Part shown: one piece after another, positions 1 through 8,644 of the stretch
Layout of the letters: each line of letters starts with the position of its first letter
Position numbering within the stretch: the first letter of the stretch is position 1
Source: Oscillatoriales cyanobacterium
GTDB lineage: Bacteria; Cyanobacteriota; Cyanobacteriia; CACIAM-69d
Length of the DNA: 64,000 nt
Reading direction: 5' to 3'
Assembly (NCBI GenBank): GCA_004292515.1
Contig: RDXB01000042.1
Coordinates: forward strand, 59,438-123,437
Position numbers and translations under genes: made by a program
The notes under the pieces: generated by a model
Told to the model about the DNA's origin: nothing
Databases searched by the model: none
The model's input: only the letters and a program-made list of their open reading frames with translations

Positions 1-819
1 TTAGTCTAGCTGTATCAGTCGTGCGGGTTTTAGCCGGCACTTCGTTTTACCAAGCCCTCAACAGCGCGCTTTAGTAATTGGCCTCAGGCCTGTGAGCTGA
101 AGGGAGCTACCAAAACCGGAGCGATCGCAGGGAGCCAAGGTGGTGGGATGCGATCAGGAAAATCTCCGTATAAACCCTGAGCTAGTATTTTGCCCAACGC
201 TGTCTAGAGCCATCATTAATCCCACCCCCAAGTGGGAAGGTTTGACTAGATTTGTCACAACTATTCACCAATTCCTAGGCGGTGTAAAGCTTTGAGGGAA
301 TTTAGGGTTTGAGAGAATAGGAGCAGAATTTGTAAAATTCCGTAAAATTACTTAAGCTGAAATAAACATGGCCACCGAGACGTATAAAATAGCGCTTGTG
401 GGGTAACTATCACACACCTTTCGCCCGGCATCCTCATGACTCGATCAGGCTGGCCGTGAATCCCTCCAGCTCATGGGAAGGTCGTAAAAGGCTCCAAGGT
501 AAGTGGTGGTTGATGCCCATGCGATCGCGCGAACCACCATTGACTAACAGGTATTGACTGGCAGGTATTGACTGGCAGGCAGATGCGCAACAAGGCCGTG
601 GTCGATCGCAATCAGGATGTATTGAGGTGGCGAGAGACATCGCCCTATTGACGCGAGATTGACTTGAGAGAATGGCTGGCCAAAATCCGACGGCGGTTCG
701 TGGGGTTCGGCCAATCTCGCCGAGCGATGCTTTTGCAATGCTCTCAATAGGGTGCTTAATTGGCTTGTCGAGACCGAGATCGGGTGTTTACCGGCTACGG
801 GAAAAATTGGAGGTTCGTT

Positions 820-1044
820 ATGTCTAAGGCATCCGCAATGAGACTTGCGCCCCAAGAACTGACATCGATCGAACAGGATGTTTTGTTAGCGATTCAACAG
901 TGCGATCGCAAGGGGTTTGCAGCAACGCTGGACTTGATCCAGCTCAACACCGGTTACGCCATTGATGCGATCGAAAGTGCCGTTGATCATTTAGTCCAGA
1001 GTCGTTTGGTTCGCTCCTTAAGTAGTGAAAGGTGGAGCGATTAG
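820..1044 (+). CDS. Small hypothetical protein, possible winged-helix-like fold
   Basis: ORF 760..1044 with internal ATG at 820 (MSKASAMRLAPQELTSIEQDVLLAIQQCDRKG...); fold guess from the helix pattern only. Confidence 0.45.
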   Translation: MSKASAMRLAPQELTSIEQDVLLAIQQCDRKGFAATLDLIQLNTGYAIDAIESAVDHLVQSRLVRSLSSERWSD

Positions 1045-1115
1045 GTGGAGCGATTCCATGACGACAGCGCCTAGAGCTGTCGGCAAATTACCGGAAAACT
1101 CGATTGCTCGATCGG

Positions 1116-1180
1116 TTGCTGTTAACCAGTTGCTGTTAACCAATTGCTATTGACCAATTGCTGTTAACCAATTGCTGTTG
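1116..1180. repeat. 14-bp tandem repeat (TTGCTGTTAACCAA), about 4.6 copies
   Basis: Read directly: ttgctgttaaccag/ttgctgttaaccaa/ttgctattgaccaa/ttgctgttaaccaa/ttgctgttg. Confidence 0.9.
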
Positions 1181-1196
1181 GTGCAACAGTCAGGGA

Positions 1197-1335
1197 CTCA
1201 GAAGATGTCTGAGAAGGATCTGGCGGCAGGAGCCAAGCACCCATAGTCATAGCAGCAAGGGACTTAAGCCCCTTGCTTGTGTCGATCGATGGGGCATCCA
1301 GAGTATCAACTCTGGCTTTTCAGACATCCCCTGAG
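1197..1335. repeat. Family A MITE-like inverted-repeat element, copy 1 (139 bp)
   Basis: Ends CTCAGAAGATGTCTGAGAAG and CTTTTCAGACATCCCCTGAG are inverted; core AAGGGACTTAAGCCCCTTG at 1257-1275. Confidence 0.8.
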
Positions 1336-1372
1336 GCCCCCTGGAGTTACTGTTGGCGCGGGGAACTATCCA

Positions 1373-2203
1373 CTAGCGGTTGGCCAGGCGCGACAAGGCC
1401 GCAATCCGCGATTCTGTGGAAGGGTGGGTCGAAAACAGATTCCGCAGCCAGTCTTTTGCTGAAGGGTTGATAATCAGCAGCGGCGCAAAGGCGGGATTCC
1501 CTTCCAGACGGGTTGCGTCAGACATCATCTCCAACCGCTTGAGGGCACGGGCCAGGGCCATGGGGTCGCCGGTTAGTTCGGCTGCGCCTGCGTCAGCGGA
1601 AAATTCCCGAGTACGCGAAATGCCCAGTTGAATCACTGTGGCGGCCACAGGGGCCAACAGCAGGGCCAACAACCCAGCGATCGGGTTGCTGTTGCGATCG
1701 CGCCCACCGCCAAACCACATGGCCGCTTGGGCCAGATAGGAAATCGCCCCAGCGATCGTGGCGGCAACAGCTTGGGTCAGGGTGTCGCGGTTGCGAATGT
1801 GAGTCAGTTCGTGGGCAATCACGGCGGCTAACTCGTCCTCGGGCAGAATCTGGACGATGCCCTCCGTAACCGCGACGGCGGCATGTTCTGGATCGCGGCC
1901 GGTGGCGAAGGCGTTGGCCATGGGGCTAGGGATCACGTGCAGAGCAGGAACCGGCATCCCTGCGCGATCGCACAGGCGTTCGAGCATGGCATACAGATGC
2001 GGCGCTTGATCACGGCTGACGGGCTGTGCGCCATAGGCGGCCAGTGCAATTTTGTCAGAATAGAACCAAGAGCTGAGGTTCATGACCGCCGCCAGAACAA
2101 TACCAATCAGGGCCCCGCGTGATCCCCCGAACAAAATGCCGCTGGCCCCAATCAGCAGGGCGCTCATGGTTGCCAGCAAAACCGTTGTTTTAAGACTGTT
2201 CAT
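1373..2203 (-). CDS. htpX: M48 family metalloprotease, HtpX-like
   Basis: N-terminal TM segments, zinc motif HELTH, HtpX-like order (SPMANAFATG, TREFSADAGAAELTGDP). Confidence 0.9.
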   Translation of the reverse strand: MNSLKTTVLLATMSALLIGASGILFGGSRGALIGIVLAAVMNLSSWFYSDKIALAAYGAQPVSRDQAPHLYAMLERLCDRAGMPVPALHVIPSPMANAFATGRDPEHAAVAVTEGIVQILPEDELAAVIAHELTHIRNRDTLTQAVAATIAGAISYLAQAAMWFGGGRDRNSNPIAGLLALLLAPVAATVIQLGISRTREFSADAGAAELTGDPMALARALKRLEMMSDATRLEGNPAFAPLLIINPSAKDWLRNLFSTHPSTESRIAALSRLANR

Positions 2204-2505
2204 GGGAACTGACCGAAAGAGATGAACCCAACGATCGCCCCGGGCAAAGTTCCGGGAAACGTTTAGCGGCGATCGCTGTCAATGTCCATTGTAGAAACCA
2301 GACTCGATCGATTGCCCGGTGGGAATTGCCCAGCCAGAATGACGGGTTTCCCGCATTGGTTTTTGTACTCGGTCTGGACTCGGTCTGGACTCGGCTGATC
2401 GAGTGGCGATCGACTCTGGTTTCTGACTTGTGCTCGACTGGGGGGCGATCGCTCCTAGCCGGACACCGCATCACCAGATGACAAACCGTTGATTAACCCC
2501 CTCTG

Positions 2506-3423
2506 ATGCAAAGGAGACACACCATGTCGGGGCCAGTGCCGATTGACGATGCTGCTGAGGGCAGTTTTTTGAGCTTGTTGATTGCCGATGGGCCGCCTAC
2601 CACAGAGTTGGTGAGTCGGCCTGTGTTGCCGCCGGATGGATCGTCACCGCGTTTTTTTGACCTCAGCCCCGATCGCAAATTGGGCGATCGCGCCAAGTTG
2701 CCGGTTGATTTGCTGACGAACTATCCCGGCGGCCTGCGCGCCCTTGGGGGCAACGATGCCGTTGAAGGCTCCCACAGCAACGACATCATCTACGGCAATG
2801 GCGGCGGTGATTATCTGGTGGGTGAAGGCGGCCACGATCGAATCATCGGTGGACGCGGCGGTGATTATCTCGGCGGTGGCGCTGGGGAGGATTCCCTATT
2901 CGGCAACTTGCAGAGTGATTATCTGTTTGGCGGCGAGGGCAATGACTTGCTGCGGGGCGGTCAGGGTGCAGACTGGCTGGTGGGCGATGCGGGCGACGAC
3001 ACGATCGCGGGCGATCGCGACTGCGATCGCCTTTGGGGCGGCCGGGGTGCGGATACCTTTGTTTTGCGAATAGGGGATGCACCAGCGCCCGTGGTGATTG
3101 GCACGGATCGCCCGCGATCGTTCATGGAATTTGTAGTCGATCCGGTGCCGGTGGACATCGTATTGGACTACAACCCGACAGAGGGCGATCGAATTTTGCT
3201 CGAAGGGGTGCGGCCGGCAGATGTGCGCCTCAGTCAGCGTTATCTGACCATTGGTGATGCACGAGACTATGCGCCCGAGGGGCCGCCGCCCTTCACCCTA
3301 GCCCGCACCGCCGATTTCCAAACGGAGGCAATCGCCGCCACCTTGGTTGTGCAAGCCAGCACGGGCTTGGCCCTGGGTCTGATTCGCGGCGTGAGTCCCG
3401 ATCGCGTGCAGCTTGTGGGCTAG
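2506..3423 (+). CDS. RTX / hemolysin-type Ca2+-binding repeat protein (start 2506 or 2524)
   Basis: Serial GGxGxD-type nonapeptides (YGNGGGDYLVGEGGHDRIIGGRGGDYLGGGAGEDSLFGN...). Confidence 0.85.
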   Translation: MQRRHTMSGPVPIDDAAEGSFLSLLIADGPPTTELVSRPVLPPDGSSPRFFDLSPDRKLGDRAKLPVDLLTNYPGGLRALGGNDAVEGSHSNDIIYGNGGGDYLVGEGGHDRIIGGRGGDYLGGGAGEDSLFGNLQSDYLFGGEGNDLLRGGQGADWLVGDAGDDTIAGDRDCDRLWGGRGADTFVLRIGDAPAPVVIGTDRPRSFMEFVVDPVPVDIVLDYNPTEGDRILLEGVRPADVRLSQRYLTIGDARDYAPEGPPPFTLARTADFQTEAIAATLVVQASTGLALGLIRGVSPDRVQLVG

Positions 3424-3471
3424 AAAACGGTTGACCTTACGTCAAAGGTTGCGTCAAGGACAGATCAGGGC

Positions 3472-3494
3472 AGGGCAGGTTTCAAACCTGCCCT
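3472..3494. terminator. Palindrome between convergent genes, possible bidirectional terminator
   Basis: AGGGCAGGTTT-C-AAACCTGCCCT between genes ending at 3423 (+) and 3533 (-). Confidence 0.5.
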
Positions 3495-3532
3495 TACCGG
3501 ATGGCGATCGATCCATTTAAACCACTAGCGAT

Positions 3533-3913
3533 TTAGCGATCGATATCCACTAACTCTCGGCCAAAGGGCAATACTGCCATCACCAGCAATTTGAAGTGCT
3601 GCTTGGCAAAGGGCAACCCAATAATCGTGATCGCCAAAATCACCCCGTGGATCAGGTGTGAGAGGGCGATCGCCCAGCCGAAACACAAGACCCAAACGAT
3701 ATTCAAAATCACCCGCAGCGGACTGTCAGCATTTTCAACGGTTATGACTTGCTTGCCGAAGGGAGTCATTGTGGCCAAGCCGACTTTGATTTGCTGCAAA
3801 CCAAAGGGAATGCCCACAATCGTCAGGCACAAAGTCAGCCCACCGATGATGTAGCCCAATCCACTAATCAGCCCGCCAAATAGCAGCCAAATAATATTCC
3901 CCAACAAACTCAT
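3533..3913 (-). CDS. YccF domain-containing membrane protein
   Basis: Two copies of a hydrophobic unit with PFG/GLPFxxQHFKL motifs typical of YccF. Confidence 0.85.
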   Translation of the reverse strand: MSLLGNIIWLLFGGLISGLGYIIGGLTLCLTIVGIPFGLQQIKVGLATMTPFGKQVITVENADSPLRVILNIVWVLCFGWAIALSHLIHGVILAITIIGLPFAKQHFKLLVMAVLPFGRELVDIDR

Positions 3914-4030
3914 ACGGCTTGCTCCTCAACAACAATGGTCAGCAGAAGTGGGCCAATGGGCCGGGCGATCGGCTGATGTGGGCTAGCCGCTGAGGGCAAC
4001 AACGCTGTGCGCCGCTGCCCAACCCGGGCG

Positions 4031-5119
4031 CTAGCTCATTTCTAGCATTCGTTGCATCGGCTTGAGGGCAGCCGATCGCACCGCCTCATCCATCACGATC
4101 TCAGGCGATCGATCTTTCATACATTGGTAGAGCTTTTCAAGGGTATTCAATCGCATGTGCGGACATTCATTACAAGCACAATTGGCTTGAGGGGGCGCAG
4201 GGATAAAGGTTTTAGTAGGCTCGGCCTTCTGCATTTGATGCAAGATTCCCGGCTCCGTCGCCACAATGAAACTGGCGTGATCGCTGCGTTGAATGTAGTT
4301 GAGTAATGCCGTGGTGGAACCCACAAACTCCGCATGGCGCAACAAGGGCGGTTCACATTCCGGGTGGGCAATAATTTCAGCTTCTGGATGCCGAATTTTT
4401 AGATCAATCAGCTTGCGTTCCGAGAAGGTTTCATGCACCATGCAGCTTCCATTCCAGAGCACCATCTCGCGCCCCGTTTCTTGGATCACATAGCGACCGA
4501 GATTGCGATCGGGCGCAAAAATAATCGGGCGATCGGCAGGAATTTGCCGGACAACTTTGACCGCATTGGAGCTGGTGCAAATGATGTCGCTGAGGGCTTT
4601 AATCTCCGCTGTGCAGTTGATATAACTAATCACCAAGTGATCAGGATATTGCGCTTTAAAAGCCGCAAAGGCATCGGCTGGGCAACTGTCAGCCAGGGAA
4701 CATCCCGCCTCTAAATCAGGCAGCAACACCTGCTTATGGGGATTCAGAATTTTGGCCGTTTCTGCCATGAAATGCACACCCGCAAACACGATCACATCAG
4801 CGTTGGTTTGGGCGGCCTGTTGCGATAGCCCCAGTGAGTCGCCAATGTAGTCGGCAATATCTTGAATCCCCGGCTCTTGATAGTAGTGCGCCAAAATCAC
4901 GGCGTTCAAGTCACGCTTGAGATCGTTAATGGCGGCAACCAAATCGTGGGGTAGAGAGCGCTTTGGGCGATCGAGCGTTGCTGCAAACACGGCGGTGATG
5001 GGGGAATGAAGGGCAGAAGCGAGAACCTTGGATCCAGGTGTTGAAATTATAGTGCTTTTTACCAAAACTGACTGAGTTTGCCCCCAGTCACCGGGCGATC
5101 GCCTCGGAACCCAGAACAT
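4031..5119 (-). CDS. nadA: Quinolinate synthase NadA (start codon uncertain)
   Basis: [53 protein letters not shown] (Fe-S Cys). Confidence 0.95.
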   Translation of the reverse strand: MFWVPRRSPGDWGQTQSVLVKSTIISTPGSKVLASALHSPITAVFAATLDRPKRSLPHDLVAAINDLKRDLNAVILAHYYQEPGIQDIADYIGDSLGLSQQAAQTNADVIVFAGVHFMAETAKILNPHKQVLLPDLEAGCSLADSCPADAFAAFKAQYPDHLVISYINCTAEIKALSDIICTSSNAVKVVRQIPADRPIIFAPDRNLGRYVIQETGREMVLWNGSCMVHETFSERKLIDLKIRHPEAEIIAHPECEPPLLRHAEFVGSTTALLNYIQRSDHASFIVATEPGILHQMQKAEPTKTFIPAPPQANCACNECPHMRLNTLEKLYQCMKDRSPEIVMDEAVRSAALKPMQRMLEMS

Positions 5120-5135
5120 GAGGCCGCGATCATTC

Positions 5136-5169
5136 CAAAAACAAAGAGCCGGGAAAAACTCCCGACTCT
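5136..5169 (-). terminator. Rho-independent terminator downstream of glgC
   Basis: Minus strand AGAGTCGGGAGTTTTTCCCGGCTCTTTGTTTTT: near-perfect 10-bp stem plus T-tract. Confidence 0.75.
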
Positions 5170-5213
5170 ATCCAAGCACCATCCCTACCTAGCGGGAACT
5201 ACTACCACAAGAC

Positions 5214-6503
5214 CTAAATCACCATGCCATCGGGGATCGTGGCATTTTTCATCACCACCACAATGCCGCTGCGGATCACAAAACCCAAATCTTCGCGATT
5301 GGCTTCTTGCACATTGTCCTTGTTGACTATTGCCACCTTGCGACCAATGCGAGCATTTTTGTCTATGATGGCGCGTCGGATCGTCGAATCTGGGCCAATC
5401 CCGATCGGGATATTACCCCGCTCAATGCAATCCATCCGCTCGGGAAAAGGCTGATAAAAGTCAGATCCCATCACCAGTGCATTGTCGATCGTGCAACCTG
5501 ACTCCACCCGCGATCGCACCCCCAGAACAGAGTGTTGGATCGTGCAATCTTTGAGAATGCAGCCTTCACTAACGATCGAATCCGTCACCTGAGCATTTAA
5601 CACTTTGGTCGGTGGCAGATGGCGCGATCGCGTGTAAATTGGCGCGTGCTCATCATAGAAACTAAAAGGCGGCTGCGGCTGCTTGGTCAGGGCCAAGTTG
5701 GCATCAAAGAAGGCTTCGATCGTCCCAATATCTTCCCAATAACCATCAAACAAATAAGCTTGAACGTTATAGTTGGGAGCAGCCTGGGGAATGATTTCCT
5801 TACCAAAGTCCGTCCGATCAACAGACTCATTCAGCAGGTCAATCAACACCTGTTTCTTAAACACGTAAATGCCCATCGAGGCGATGTAGGGCATTTCTTG
5901 GGCCCGTTCTGGTGACAGACCCAAAATGGTCGTATCCACCGCCATCGATCGCAGTGCATCACCCTTGGGTTTTTCGCTGAAGCTGGTGACGCGGCCATTG
6001 CCATCAATCTCCATCAACCCAAAGTCCGAAGCCCGCTTTTCATCAATGGGGATCACGGATAACGTGATGTCCGCATTGTTAGCCCGGTGGTGATGGACAA
6101 ATTTCCGGTAGTCCATTCGATATAAATGGTCGCCGGAAAGAATCACGTATTCATCAACATCCCACTCCGCTAGCATCCACAAGTATTTGCGCACTGCGTC
6201 TGCCGTCCCCTGGAACCAATTGGGACTATCAGGCGTTTGTTGAGCAGCCAATACTTCCACAAACCCATCGGTAAAACCCGACATGGCATAAGCCCGGGAC
6301 AAGTGGCGGTTCAGAGAAGCAGAATTAAATTGTGTGAGAACGTAAATTTTGAGAATTTCTGAATTAATGCAGTTGCTAACAGGAATATCAATCAGACGAT
6401 ATTTGCCAGCCAGGGGCACGGCCGGTTTCGCCCGCAGCTTGGTCAGCGGATACAGGCGGGTTCCTGCTCCGCCACCCAGGATGATGCCTAAAACTCTTTT
6501 CAC
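5214..6503 (-). CDS. glgC: Glucose-1-phosphate adenylyltransferase (GTG start at 6503 preferred over ORF start 6623)
   Basis: [48 protein letters not shown]...; C-terminal [18 protein letters not shown]. Confidence 0.95.
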   Translation of the reverse strand: MKRVLGIILGGGAGTRLYPLTKLRAKPAVPLAGKYRLIDIPVSNCINSEILKIYVLTQFNSASLNRHLSRAYAMSGFTDGFVEVLAAQQTPDSPNWFQGTADAVRKYLWMLAEWDVDEYVILSGDHLYRMDYRKFVHHHRANNADITLSVIPIDEKRASDFGLMEIDGNGRVTSFSEKPKGDALRSMAVDTTILGLSPERAQEMPYIASMGIYVFKKQVLIDLLNESVDRTDFGKEIIPQAAPNYNVQAYLFDGYWEDIGTIEAFFDANLALTKQPQPPFSFYDEHAPIYTRSRHLPPTKVLNAQVTDSIVSEGCILKDCTIQHSVLGVRSRVESGCTIDNALVMGSDFYQPFPERMDCIERGNIPIGIGPDSTIRRAIIDKNARIGRKVAIVNKDNVQEANREDLGFVIRSGIVVVMKNATIPDGMVI

Positions 6504-6779
6504 AAGACGACCTCTAGCACTGCCAATCCACTTCCACGTCCAGTGTCCGTTGATGGGTGGCAATTGACAAGGGGTTGACACTAGCGCTTTTTCAACCTGA
6601 GCGTTGTGGTGTGGGTTGCCCATCCCGGCATGATCCCAGCCAGAATCTCAAGCCGGAAAACTGCATAATTGTCTATTCATTAAGTTTTGTTGCGATATAT
6701 TTAGAGCATGACATCTCCATCGATCGCGACTTAATCGCCACCATTTCGACGGGTTGATGCTCCAAACTGAGGCCCAGCC

Positions 6780-7667
6780 ATGAACAATCGCACCCACCAT
6801 CCCGCCAGCTCCCACCTTGTGCCCGTTGCGATCGGGCCACAGCTAGGCGATCGGTCTGCTGGTTCGGGACGTGTTGAGTTTGATGCAGCTACTTTTCTGA
6901 AAGCCCGCGCCGCCACAGACGATCGCGATGTGTATGTGGAATGGACGGGATCAATCTACGCAATGCTGCCGGGTGAACCCCAGCGCCATTCATTCGACAT
7001 CGTGGGGATGAATGTGGCCCGGGGGTTGCAACAGGAAGATGGCAGTTGGCAAATGTTGTCGCGGGAACTGACCTACTATCTTGACCCAGCCACAGGAGCG
7101 GTGGTTCATCAGTGGGTTAATCCCTGGACGGGTGAGTCCTTACCTGTGGTTCATGTGGCCAATGACCCAGTTGAAGCGCCGCTCCGTGGCTCCTTTGCTG
7201 CTACCTTGGCAGGCGATTCGGCCATCTTTACCTGCGATGTGTTCCCGGCCTATCCCAACCCTTTGGGCAATGACCCGCGCTTTCGGGACTACAGCCCCGA
7301 TCCCAACTACAGCGCAGCGGAATTTTTCAAGCTAGCAGTGCCCTTGGCGGAACTATTCGACGCTGATCGCCCCACCGTAAACAGCATGACCGTGGCTTGG
7401 CATCGGATTGGACCTTGGCTGCCTTGGATGAAAATGGGCGATCGCCCCGGCCAGTTGGTCTATAGTGCCTGCGGGCAGCGGGTGAGTGGTTTTGAGGCGT
7501 TGCCGGCCCTGTTGCAGACGGAAATTCGCGATCGCCTGCCCAAGTATCGCCACGCCCCCACGCGCCCCAGCCAGCGCAAGAACATGACCTCTTGGCAGTA
7601 CTTCAAAGAAAACTTTGAGGCTTATTTGCGGGGTGAGCTGTTCCCACTCCCAGAAATGGCCGTTTAA
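6780..7667 (+). CDS. DUF1838-like family protein
   Basis: WTGSIYAMLPGEPQRHSFDIVGMNVARG..., PWLPWMKMGDRPGQLVYSACGQRV; family by recall. Confidence 0.65.
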   Translation: MNNRTHHPASSHLVPVAIGPQLGDRSAGSGRVEFDAATFLKARAATDDRDVYVEWTGSIYAMLPGEPQRHSFDIVGMNVARGLQQEDGSWQMLSRELTYYLDPATGAVVHQWVNPWTGESLPVVHVANDPVEAPLRGSFAATLAGDSAIFTCDVFPAYPNPLGNDPRFRDYSPDPNYSAAEFFKLAVPLAELFDADRPTVNSMTVAWHRIGPWLPWMKMGDRPGQLVYSACGQRVSGFEALPALLQTEIRDRLPKYRHAPTRPSQRKNMTSWQYFKENFEAYLRGELFPLPEMAV

Positions 7668-7700
7668 GGGTGTGGTTCGATCGCCCGATGCTCTAATCCA

Positions 7701-7730
7701 ACGTCAGTTCGGGTTAACCCGAACTGACGT
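7701..7730. terminator. Perfect 30-bp palindrome between convergent genes
   Basis: ACGTCAGTTCGGGTTAACCCGAACTGACGT between genes ending at 7667 (+) and 7736 (-). Confidence 0.65.
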
Positions 7731-7735
7731 GATCC

Positions 7736-8053
7736 TTAACGATCGCCCTGGGCCGACTGGGCTTGCTTGGCCCGAGCGATCGCCCGCTGAAACCCAATCA
7801 CCAGAGTCAGATTCGCCAAAGTCAGAAATACTTCCGCACTGCCGTGCAGCCAGTCCACATTGGCGAGTTCTGCCTGGTAATGCACCTTGGCGTAGATGCC
7901 TGCTGGGATCGTGATCGCCACAAACACCAAGGTCAGACCAAAGCCAACTAGCCCCAACTTGGGAACCTGGGGCGATCGACTCAAGAACCACAAAAACCCC
8001 AGGTAGGGAAACAGCGACAGGGCAAATAGCGTTTCTTTAGTCATCATCATCAC
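7736..8053 (-). CDS. Cyanobacterial membrane protein, DUF3593-like
   Basis: TKETLFALSLFPYLGFLWFLSRSPQVPKLGLVGFG...IPAGIYAKVHY...ANVDWLHGSAEVFLTLANLTLV; family by recall. Confidence 0.65.
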   Translation of the reverse strand: MMMMTKETLFALSLFPYLGFLWFLSRSPQVPKLGLVGFGLTLVFVAITIPAGIYAKVHYQAELANVDWLHGSAEVFLTLANLTLVIGFQRAIARAKQAQSAQGDR

Positions 8054-8609
8054 GGGCTGGGGTTGCCTCAGAGTCGCCTGCCTGTTGCTGGAGGGAGGCT
8101 TCGAGTTCTTGCAGTTGATCGCGTCGCAATTCCAACTCCAGCGATCGCCGAGAGATCTCTTGGTTTTGCAGGGTCAACGACTGCTTCCATTGCTCCAAGC
8201 GCGTGGCTTCTTGGGTTAGCTCATCGGGGGTGAGGCCCGTGCCCAGGTATTGATGCACTAGATCCAGCACCCAATTGACCGCATCGTCAATGTGGGCGAT
8301 CGCCTGGGTGCTGTCCAGTTCCACCAACAGCAGTTGGTTGGGACTGATGCCGGTGCGATCGGTGAGTTCAATGGTTTGCCGGGTGCGATCGGTGGTCAGT
8401 TTCCAGCCCTGATCGGGCGACTGCACCGCCAACAACAGCAACCCCATCGGTGTTGTGGGGGTCTCCTGCTGGGCTTGGGCAAGATAAAGCACAGTTTGCA
8501 AACCTCCTGGGAAGATATCAACAATCTCGCTGGGACTAGCCCAGGTAGTGCCGTAATTCAGTAATGATGAACGGGTGAAAGCCTTGCAGTGTAAGCAGTC
8601 TTTTTCCAA
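8037..8609 (-). CDS. Hypothetical protein overlapping the start of the next gene
   Basis: 190-aa ORF; 3' end overlaps the 7736..8053 ORF by 17 nt. Confidence 0.55.
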   Translation of the reverse strand: MEKDCLHCKAFTRSSLLNYGTTWASPSEIVDIFPGGLQTVLYLAQAQQETPTTPMGLLLLAVQSPDQGWKLTTDRTRQTIELTDRTGISPNQLLLVELDSTQAIAHIDDAVNWVLDLVHQYLGTGLTPDELTQEATRLEQWKQSLTLQNQEISRRSLELELRRDQLQELEASLQQQAGDSEATPARDDDD

Positions 8610-8644
8610 AAAACATCACCTCACGGGCACTACCCTAGCCCAAA

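Noticed and set aside
434-855. Two overlapping minus-strand ORFs (434..640 and 544..855)
   Set aside because: Low-complexity, Ser/Pro/His-rich translations crossing short repeats; no motif or supporting context.
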